A DNA stretch of 62,229 bases from Gordoniibacillus kamchatkensis (lineage in GTDB: Bacteria > Bacillota > Bacilli > Paenibacillales > NBRC-103111): contig NZ_JXAK01000045.1 of the NCBI RefSeq assembly GCF_000829455.1, positions 1-62,229 on the forward strand, written 5' to 3'. The position numbers were made by a program, and so were the translations under genes. Below the pieces are notes generated by a model. It made no database searches and had not been told where the DNA came from. It saw nothing but the letters and a program-made list of their open reading frames with translations. Shown here piece by piece: positions 56,128 through 62,229 of this stretch (its first letter is position 1; every line of letters begins with the position of its first letter).

Positions 56128-57704
56128 CTAAAATTTGCGCAAAAAGGAGTCAAACGGATTTTCCTTGCGATACCAAGGAAGCCTGGAGAGCGGAGCTGCA
56201 ACGGACACGGTACATGGGCCCGTTATCCGGCTTCCGTCTTCGCCATTCCACGTGCCTTCCGGAAAACGGATCGTTCGCTCCGACGCGCCCTTCTCCAGAA
56301 CCGGAGCGACCAATATCGATGAGCCGAGCATGAACTGGTCTTTGACGGTCTCCCAGCCTTCATCCGGAAACTCAAAAGCCATCGGCCTCAACATCGGCTC
56401 TCCTGCCGTTGCCGCGGCCTCGGCCAACTGGACGATCTCCGGTCCCAAAGCGACCCGCAAACGAACCGCATCCTTGCAATAGCCCAAATATTCCTCGTCC
56501 AGCACATTCCAGGGAGCGGTAGAAAACTGCATCATCGGAAACAGTGCGGCGCATTGCGCATAACGGACAAACAGCTCCGCATCGAACGGCGTCGTCCGCA
56601 AGTCTCCATCCCAGCCCCCACCGATCATGTCAGGACAATGAAACGGGTAGCCCATCAGACTTTGGGCGATCGCGTTCGGAATGAGTGCCTTCAGACCGTC
56701 CTCCCCCCACGAATGCGGTTTATCGCGCAGCCGCTGCATAAGCGGGGTGCCTCCGGCTTTCCAGCTGGCGCGATATTCGCTTAGCGGATAATGAAGACCT
56801 AACCGGCTGTATGCCGCGCAGTCCTCGTTTGGAATGCCGGAACCGCGCCAACGATACCCGGTCGCCCACACGCCTGTATCGCCCTCCGACGGATCGCCGG
56901 CATCGAATTTGAAGCCGTCAACGCCGTAGCGGGACACCAGTTCGTCCAGCCTGCCCTTGAACCACTCGAACGCAGGAGGGTATGTATAATCAAGCACTGC
57001 GCTGCAGCCGTTCCACCAGCGGCGGAGCGCCATCCGGCCCTCGTTGTCCTGAACGAGAAGTCCTTGTTTATCTAACGCCCTTGCCGTTTGACTGTCGGGA
57101 CTTACGTAAGGGCAAACCCAAAGCATCACTTTGAAGCCCAAATCGTGAAGCGTATCGAGCATCCGCTTGGGATCCGGAAAACGCTCGGCATGAAATTCCC
57201 AGGTTCCATAGTCCTTCATCCAGTTATCGTCGATAATCAGAACGCCCGGCGGAAAACCGTTCCGCAATATCTCCATTGCGTAGGCAATCGTTTTTTCCTG
57301 CGTCGGCTCATAGTGCATTTCCATCCATGTGCAATATTGGGGCGCCGTGAATGCGATCGGATCGGGCATGCGCCTTGCGCGGGAAAATGCTGCCGAGATG
57401 CTTGACGATAGGCACCAGGCAAATTAGCAAAACCTTCCGAATGCCGAACGATCTCTTCTTCGGATTCGATCGACATGATCCCGGACCGAAACACAAAAGA
57501 AAAAGGCTGATCCAGCCAGAGAAACCGGCCACGGTTCGATACAAGAAAAGGCGCGCCCGAGTTTTCGAGCAAGTTCGTCAGATTTACCGCGACGGCATCG
57601 TCGGCCCCGCCATAAGGCATTCGCGTCCCGTCGTGCACGGCGCCGCCCCACCAAACTTCGCCGGGCAACAGCTTGATCTCCACGCTTTTTTTCAATGACA
57701 TCAA
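56128..57704 (-). pseudogene. GH31-type glycoside hydrolase, one frameshift
   Basis: A cytoplasmic alpha-glycosidase of about 525 residues. The N-terminal beta domain (57704 to about 57375) ends EGFANLPGAYRQASR; the catalytic domain continues in another frame from MPDPIAFTAPQYCTWMEMHY. Catalytic motifs are VLIIDDNWM, GVDGFKFDAGD (presumed nucleophile Asp, GH31 KxD pattern) and PDMIGGGWDGD. The break near 57375 sits beside a GCGC run; one base restores the frame. Family-level assignment is good; alpha-glucosidase, alpha-xylosidase and alpha-galactosidase activities are all known in GH31. An operator TTTGCGCAAA lies 23 bases upstream of the start, and another overlaps its last codons. Most upstream gene of set 3. 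Confidence 0.82.
56134..56143 (-). promoter_or_regulatory. TTTGCGCAAA operator upstream of the set 3 LacI gene
   Basis: Perfect 10-base palindrome overlapping the last codons of GH31 (the GH31 protein ends FLRKF here) and 48 bases before the LacI start. Suggests autoregulation of the LacI gene. Confidence 0.6.
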
Positions 57705-57726
57705 CGCTCGCTTTCGTACGCAAAAA

Positions 57727-57736
57727 TTTGCGCAAA
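57727..57736 (-). promoter_or_regulatory. TTTGCGCAAA operator upstream of GH31
   Basis: Perfect palindrome 23 bases before the GH31 start, preceded by an AT-rich stretch (57740-57752) that could hold the -10. Strongest single link between the LacI regulator and the hydrolase. Confidence 0.65.
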
Positions 57737-57953
57737 CTATTTATTTATTTTAGAATCACTTGCCCGATTCGTCAATAACATTCCACTGACTGCGGAACCC
57801 CCGTCTGTCAGACAGTTCGGACAACTGCTCGGACAGGCGAACCAAGCGGCCGCCGAACTGCAATTGAATACCCCTTTTAACTGTCGTTTAACTAACGTTC
57901 CCCGGCAGCTTAAAGCTCATCTTGTTGAAATCGTTCTTCTCTAAAACGAAAAA

Positions 57954-57988
57954 ACCGTCAAATGCATCTTTAAAGCGCATTTGACGGT
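57954..57988 (-). terminator. Rho-independent terminator after the EnvZ-type kinase
   Basis: Stem ACCGTCAAATGC / GCATTTGACGGT with 11-base loop and a TTTTTT run on the minus strand, 48 bases past the kinase stop at 58036. The rest of the 330-base gap (57705-58035) holds only the GH31 promoter and operator. Confidence 0.9.
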
Positions 57989-58035
57989 ATCCACACAATG
58001 AACGGCAAGCGTAGAACTGACGAAAAGGTCAATTG

Positions 58036-59367
58036 TTAATCCGGAACAGCTGCAGGTATCCAACCTGTTAGCAGTGCTCCACCCTCCGAGTGGTTTCCTG
58101 CGGCAAGTTCGCCTCCGTGTCGCCTTATAATTGATTGTGAAATAGTCAGCCCTAATCCGCTGCCTCCAGTTGAACGATTTCTGGATGCTTCACCGCGATA
58201 TAGAGGTTCAAAAACTCGATGCAGTTCTTCCGAAGAGAAGCCCGGCCCTGTATCACGTATCGTAAACTTTACTTTGTTACCCTCTTTATAACTTTGAATA
58301 ACAATTTCACCATAGGAGGGTGTGTGTCTGACGGCATTATCCAAAAAATTGTTCATCGCGCGTTCCAATAGGTGCATGTCACCGATAATGAAGCAGTGGC
58401 CCGCAGTATGGCTCGAGATCGAGATGTTCTTTTGCCGAGCTAGCGGACGTAGACTGTCCACCGATTGCTGGATAATGAGTTTTAAATCAATCGTCTTGTT
58501 GTGAAGATTCATCTCCACATACTCCAGCTTTGTAAATGTGAAAAGGTCTTCTACCAACCGGTCCAATTGCGCCGATTTCTCCCTACACACCGCCACATAT
58601 TTTGCTATTTTATCCGGAGATTGGGCAATGCCCTGCTCCAGACCGTCCAAATAACCTCGTAATGCGAAGAGCGGGGTCCGTAAATCATGCGCGACAGCTG
58701 CGATCACGAATCGACGTTCTTCTTCCGATTCCGCTTGTTTTTGAAAAGCTTTTTGTATCCCCTTCACCATCACTTCGAATCCATCGCGCACTTCGGAGAT
58801 TTCGGTGATCCTGGATCTTGGCAACTCCACCTCCCAATCTCCTGCAGCGATTTGTCTGGCTGCATAGCTCATCCTTTCGAGAGGCTTAAGAAGAAACCTT
58901 CGCATTTCAACACCGATAATAAAGTAAGCTACCAATAATCCGGCAACTATCGAAATCACCTGAACCGCATTTGACTTCGGAAGATAAATGACGACCTTTC
59001 CGAGTAAATGACCGTCCTCTATGACGGAGAACCGTTCGGTTAATGACAATGCGCCGTGGCGCTCCGGATTAGACCGATAAATTTCCTGATCTGACGCGGA
59101 TAGAATAACCGCATCCATTTTCGCTTGGCGCAACTCATTATGCAATTGGTTTTGCCAGTTCGGATCCCTCCATCGGTCCGAACCCTCTTCGATCAGATGC
59201 ACGGTCTCGGTCAATTGTTTTTGCAGAATCTCATCTTGCGGCCCGTTCTTTGTGAAGCTGAGCGTTTTGGTCTCCATAAAGTGAGCTGCAACAAAGAAAA
59301 CCCACGGTACTAGCAGTATGATGAAGAAGATCAGCACAGTAAACGTACGAATGCGAAGTGTTTGCAT
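58036..59367 (-). CDS. Sensor histidine kinase (HisKA type)
   Basis: A 443-residue membrane kinase. Two transmembrane segments (about 8-28, VLIFFIILLVPWVFFVAAHF; about 133-155, VISIVAGLLVAYFIIGV) bracket a small extracellular sensor domain. Then HAMP (about 155-205), HisKA with the phospho-acceptor in VAHDLRTPLFALRGYLDGLE (about residue 230), and HATPase_c with NFLDNAVRHT, IRDTGPGFS and GGSGLGLTIS. Classic OmpR/EnvZ group. It follows the cognate regulator with a 1-base gap. Signal unknown; the divergent DUF2306/DJ-1 genes could be targets. Confidence 0.93.
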   Translation of the reverse strand: MQTLRIRTFTVLIFFIILLVPWVFFVAAHFMETKTLSFTKNGPQDEILQKQLTETVHLIEEGSDRWRDPNWQNQLHNELRQAKMDAVILSASDQEIYRSNPERHGALSLTERFSVIEDGHLLGKVVIYLPKSNAVQVISIVAGLLVAYFIIGVEMRRFLLKPLERMSYAARQIAAGDWEVELPRSRITEISEVRDGFEVMVKGIQKAFQKQAESEEERRFVIAAVAHDLRTPLFALRGYLDGLEQGIAQSPDKIAKYVAVCREKSAQLDRLVEDLFTFTKLEYVEMNLHNKTIDLKLIIQQSVDSLRPLARQKNISISSHTAGHCFIIGDMHLLERAMNNFLDNAVRHTPSYGEIVIQSYKEGNKVKFTIRDTGPGFSSEELHRVFEPLYRGEASRNRSTGGSGLGLTISQSIIRRHGGELAAGNHSEGGALLTGWIPAAVPD

Positions 59368-59368
59368 G

Positions 59369-60055
59369 TTACCCTCCCTCGAAGCGATACCCTACTCCCC
59401 ATACGTTGACCAGGTATTGCGGATGATTCGGATCGGATTCGATCTTTTCGCGAAGCCGCCCGAGATGCACCCGAATCGTATGCCTGTCGCCCACCCCATC
59501 CCAAAATTTCGAAAGTATTTGTTCATATGAAAAAACATGCCTGGGGTGTTCGGCAAATAATCGCAACAACTCATATTCCCTCGGCGTGAGTTCAACATTC
59601 TTCCCATCCACGACCACTTCTCTTGTAGACAGATTCAGCTTCATGCGGCCAAAATCCAATATTCTTTCATTTATTTTCAGCTGAGACGCAGAACGCCGCA
59701 ATACAGCTTTTATTCTGGCTACGATCTCGCCGGGCGAAGCGGATTTGACGATATAATCGTCGCCACCGAGCGACAGCCCTCGAATCTTGTCCACATCATC
59801 GCTTCGTGCGCTCAAGAAAAGGATAGGAACGTTACTCTCCGTCCGAATCCGGCGACATAGCTCAAATCCGTTTTGTCCCGGCATCATGATGTCAAGAACA
59901 ATACAATGAATGGAACTCTGCTCAAACAAAGCCCACGCCCGAGCGGTATCACTAGCGGTTATAACGCGAAAATTTTCGTACTCTAAAAAGTCCCTCAATA
60001 GCTCGACGATACTTGGGTCATCGTCTACAACCAGTATCGTACTTGCATCGCTCAT
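59369..60055 (-). CDS. OmpR/PhoB-family response regulator
   Basis: A 228-residue regulator. The receiver domain has VVDDDP, phospho-acceptor D55 in IVLDIMMPG and Lys in DDYIVKSASPGE; the latter is normally YxxKPF, so the usual Lys-Pro is Lys-Ser here. The winged-helix effector domain is at about 130-228 (VELTPREYELLRLFAEHP; DRHTIRVHLGRLREKIE; VWGVGYRFEG). It starts at ATG 60055 and partners the kinase downstream. The Pro-to-Ser change after the conserved Lys may alter signalling but the active-site residues remain. Confidence 0.93.
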   Translation of the reverse strand: MSDASTILVVDDDPSIVELLRDFLEYENFRVITASDTARAWALFEQSSIHCIVLDIMMPGQNGFELCRRIRTESNVPILFLSARSDDVDKIRGLSLGGDDYIVKSASPGEIVARIKAVLRRSASQLKINERILDFGRMKLNLSTREVVVDGKNVELTPREYELLRLFAEHPRHVFSYEQILSKFWDGVGDRHTIRVHLGRLREKIESDPNHPQYLVNVWGVGYRFEGG

Positions 60056-60280
60056 GAAAATCCCACCTTTGCGTCCTAGTTTATCATTTTTTCTGCAAGA
60101 ACGAACGTAATCCCATGTTTTGTGATGAATTGTTTATAGTTTTGTGACCTTTTTACAACTTCGTTTGAGATATTCGTTTGTTATGATTCTTCTAGCGGAC
60201 ACGGACGGCAAATATCGCGAGTAATGGCTCGTCCTCCGCAAAAGCGGACGAAGGAGGTTGAATAGGCATGGAACACGGGC

Positions 60281-60466
60281 GGATTCTCGTTTTTTCAGGG
60301 CAACATACCGATTTGGTCGCTGCAAATCACGAAACCCATGCGCTTAAATCTGAAATTCGAAGTTACCGTGGGCGGAGATCACATGATCGGGACCGCCAGG
60401 GCCGGCATACTGCCGGCATCCAAATTAACAGGCAAGCGAGTTTCTCAGCCCACAAATGGGAATTGG
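60281..60466 (+). pseudogene. Detached C-terminal beta-domain fragment of a DJ-1-like protein
   Basis: In one plus-strand frame, the bases from about 60314 to 60466 encode WSLQITKPMRLNLKFEVTV then GGDHMIGTARAGILPASKL and TGKRV, ending in TAA. This matches the C-terminal end of the DJ-1-like protein at 25892-26908 (KKPMRLNLKFEVTVQGG ... GLLPASKVEGRRV). The fragment begins without a matching start. A good AAGGAGG site and ATG lie at 60252-60270, but the ATG is in another frame. It precedes the DUF2306 paralogue by 34 bases and shows that this cassette once carried a full DJ-1-like gene in front. Confidence 0.75.
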
Positions 60467-60499
60467 TAATCAAGTGAAGCGCGGGGGTAATAGAATCGC

Positions 60500-61129
60500 A
60501 TGAAGAAGCGGAAAACATTATACGGACTTTTAGCCTGCGTCAGTATTCTATTTATCCTCTACGCCTTGGTGGTCAATTATATGATCGATCCCGGAGCCGG
60601 GGCATTCTTAAGCCATAAAACCGGGCTAAAACGCGAGCTTAATCTCCCGGTCTGGCTAAACGTTATGCACGTTCACGTTGCGTTTGCCTGCATCGCTATG
60701 GCAGCGGGGCTGCTTAACTTTTCCAATCGAATCTTTGAAAACAGCCACAAATTCCATCGCATCAACGGCTACGTTTATTTCGTGTCCGTACTTCTTGTCG
60801 TAATTACTTCCGGATACATGGCGCCTTACGCCACCGGAGGAAAAATAAGCAGTATGGGATTCAATGCTCTTAATATGATATGGCTGCTTATTACCATTAT
60901 GGCACTCGTACAAATAAAGAAGAAACGCATCATCCGGCACCGGAACTGGATGATCCGAAGCTACGCCTTTTGTTTTACGAACATGTCGATTCATCTCATC
61001 ACTTTCCTTTTTCATCAGGGATTCGGTCTCATTTACGTTACCAGCTATACAATTGGCGTTTACGGCTCCATAGTGCTGCTGCTGCTCATTCCTAACGTCA
61101 TCATTAGAACGATCGGTCAATCAAGCTAA
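60500..61129 (+). CDS. DUF2306 family membrane protein (paralogue 2)
   Basis: A 209-residue membrane protein, the same length as its paralogue at 26937-27566, with closely matching features: LLACVSILFILYALVVNYMI, VMHVHVAFACIAMAAGLLNF, HRINGYVYFVSVLLVVITSGYMAPYATGG, and KKRIIRHRNWMIRSYAF. The histidines in MHVHVAFA, KFHRINGY and RHRNWM are kept in both, supporting a functional role in binding a cofactor or metal. It is followed 21 bases later by a DJ-1-like gene, so gene order matches the other cassette. GGGGGTAA-type ribosome site upstream. No TetR-type palindrome is seen here. Confidence 0.9.
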   Translation: MKKRKTLYGLLACVSILFILYALVVNYMIDPGAGAFLSHKTGLKRELNLPVWLNVMHVHVAFACIAMAAGLLNFSNRIFENSHKFHRINGYVYFVSVLLVVITSGYMAPYATGGKISSMGFNALNMIWLLITIMALVQIKKKRIIRHRNWMIRSYAFCFTNMSIHLITFLFHQGFGLIYVTSYTIGVYGSIVLLLLIPNVIIRTIGQSS

Positions 61130-61150
61130 GCGGAGGGAATTGGTATAATA

Positions 61151-61978
61151 ATGAAAACACTTTTTAGATTACTCATGTCGCTGGCACTAGTTCTATGTCT
61201 AGTAGCCCCTGCAGCAAGTGCGAAAACAACGGAGAAAAATGATACAACCAAGGACAAAAGTACACATGTTCAAATCGTATTATTCGATGGTTTCGATCTG
61301 CTGGACGCATTAGGACCCTATGAAGTATTTGCTGCGGCGGGAATGTACTCGGGAGGAGCTGTTACTGTAGAATTGGTTTCCGCGGAAGGCAAGCGTTCTG
61401 TCCCGAGCGGTCTGAATGGGCCCGCCCTCGAAGCGCAAGCCGCACTGGACCCAAACCGTCCGGGAATTATTTTGGTGCCTGGAGCTTCGGGCAAGCCGGC
61501 GGGAAATTCGGAAGATGCCATTCCGAATATTTTAAGGCAGGCTATGAAGACAGGCTTACCGGATTTGTTGAGACAAGCATTTAACAATAAGGAAGTCACT
61601 GTGGCTACAGTATGCGGAGGTACATTGCTGCCTGCGATGGAAGGTTTGTTGAAGGATAGGCATGCGGTTACCAATCATATAGGCATGACTGCGTTAGGAG
61701 CTCTCGGTGCAATTCCGGTTGAAGCAAGAGTCGTTGAAGATGGTCCTCGCTTCGTGAGCGGGGGAGGCGTGACTTCGGGACTTGACGTAGCCTTGTATTT
61801 GGTCGATCGTGAGTTAGGGCCCCAGATCGCAAATGCCGTAGAAAAGTTATTCGAATACGAGAAAAGAGGCACTGTGTGGCGAGCGGAAGGCATCGCGCCG
61901 ATCGACTTTAATACGAATCCAAAAGCTTCTGAAGAAAAACAACCGTCTGCTATTTCAATGAGTACTGCCGAAAAGTAA
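61151..61978 (+). CDS. Secreted DJ-1/PfpI-type protein
   Basis: A 275-residue protein. The N-terminal signal peptide is clear (MKTLFRLLMSLALVLCLVAP, then AASA cleavage site at about residue 24) followed by a Lys/Asp/Thr-rich linker. The DJ-1/PfpI domain (about 38-230) includes VQIVLFDGFDLLDALGPYEV, the cysteine elbow ATVCGGTLLPA and PRFVSGGGVTSGLDVALYLVDRELG, almost the same as in 25892-26908. It lacks the C-terminal beta domain; the tail is a short low-complexity stretch. So one paralogue is cytosolic with the beta domain, the other secreted without it, while a piece of that domain survives at 60281. Second gene of the operon with DUF2306; AAGCGGAGGGA-type ribosome site. Confidence 0.88.
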   Translation: MKTLFRLLMSLALVLCLVAPAASAKTTEKNDTTKDKSTHVQIVLFDGFDLLDALGPYEVFAAAGMYSGGAVTVELVSAEGKRSVPSGLNGPALEAQAALDPNRPGIILVPGASGKPAGNSEDAIPNILRQAMKTGLPDLLRQAFNNKEVTVATVCGGTLLPAMEGLLKDRHAVTNHIGMTALGALGAIPVEARVVEDGPRFVSGGGVTSGLDVALYLVDRELGPQIANAVEKLFEYEKRGTVWRAEGIAPIDFNTNPKASEEKQPSAISMSTAEK

Positions 61979-62229
61979 AAGACCGATCCGATAATAGCAA
62001 CAGCGGCGGACTAGGATGCGAAGGAACCAAGGGGGATAACGAAATCCTGATTAAACTTGCTTACGAAGCTTATTCGACGATGCAGATCCTAGCGGTAGAT
62101 TTCGATGCGTGCTCGTCCGCCTATCGGCTCCCTGCGCGCGGAACGAACCCACGAGTTCTCTCTCCGGGCCCATATAGCAAAGCACCTCATGACATGCAAT
62201 GAGTGTTTAGATGGCGCTTAAGGGATCGA
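61979..62229. other. Terminal 251 bases: no recognisable feature
   Basis: Contains an open plus-strand frame (roughly 61985-62202) with a readable chain but no start, ribosome site or family motif, and no hairpin with a T-run directly after the secreted DJ-1-like gene. I see nothing assignable. Confidence 0.4.

Noticed and set aside
57756-57863. A 35-codon minus-strand frame (TTG start, AAAAGGGG upstream) between the kinase terminator and GH31
   Set aside because: Has a plausible ribosome site but no homology that I recognise, rare start, and could be chance; not enough to call a gene.
60268-60477. A 69-codon plus-strand frame starting at the ATG after AAGGAGG
   Set aside because: It runs through the DJ-1-like C-terminal fragment in the wrong frame, and its protein has no features; the fragment is the better explanation.

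Overview
The window looks like chromosomal DNA of a spore-forming Gram-positive of the Paenibacillus/Cohnella type. This is inferred from a Ger spore-germination operon, many lipoprotein solute-binding proteins with LplB/LplC-type permeases, YesM/YesN two-component pairs, LacI regulators and strong AGGAGG-type ribosome binding sites. No rRNA, tRNA, CRISPR array, transposase or phage gene was recognised. Almost every gene is on the minus strand; exceptions are the ger operon, a TetR gene and the last two genes.

Layout. 1-2359 (+): the end of a ger operon (GerKC-like, small membrane protein, GerKB-like). 2506-13236 (-): sugar-uptake set 1 (solute-binding protein, two permeases, an (alpha/alpha)6 glycosidase), an alpha-galactosidase and two paralogous LacI regulators, with shared TTTACTAAA operators. 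Several of these genes are frameshifted. 13420-23039 (-): set 2 (GH2 hydrolase, two permeases, solute-binding protein, YesN, YesM). 23243-27612: small membrane and regulatory genes, a SnoaL-like remnant, and a TetR / DJ-1-like / DUF2306 cassette with a clear TetR-type operator. 27876-31979 (-): arginine catabolism (arginase, ornithine aminotransferase, a second arginase-like protein that has lost catalytic residues, and a LysR regulator). 32028-40677 (-): a probable operon of racemase, amino-acid ABC transporter, two CE4/imidase-type hydrolases, ArgH and nitroreductase, with a regulator gene upstream. 41396-57704 (-): set 3 (two permeases, solute-binding protein, YesN, YesM, a second lipoprotein, two DUF4832 secreted proteins, LacI, GH31), with TTTGCGCAAA operators. 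58036-60055 (-): an OmpR/EnvZ-type pair. 60281-61978 (+): a second, inverted and rearranged copy of the DUF2306 / DJ-1 cassette.

How the parts work together. Three carbohydrate loci each combine import, hydrolysis and local control. The arginine genes and the ArgH operon could form one catabolic route: import of an aspartate- or succinate-linked arginine compound (possibly cyclic), ring opening, cleavage to arginine and fumarate, then arginase and ornithine aminotransferase. That is my main candidate for an undescribed system, and it is inference from gene order and family membership only.

Caution. At least twelve reading-frame breaks are visible, each with a well conserved frame continuing on the far side. 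This density suggests either uncorrected indels in the assembly or a decaying region. Such genes are given as one locus spanning the break. Three 69-bp imperfect palindromic repeats lie at gene ends in sets 1 and 2.
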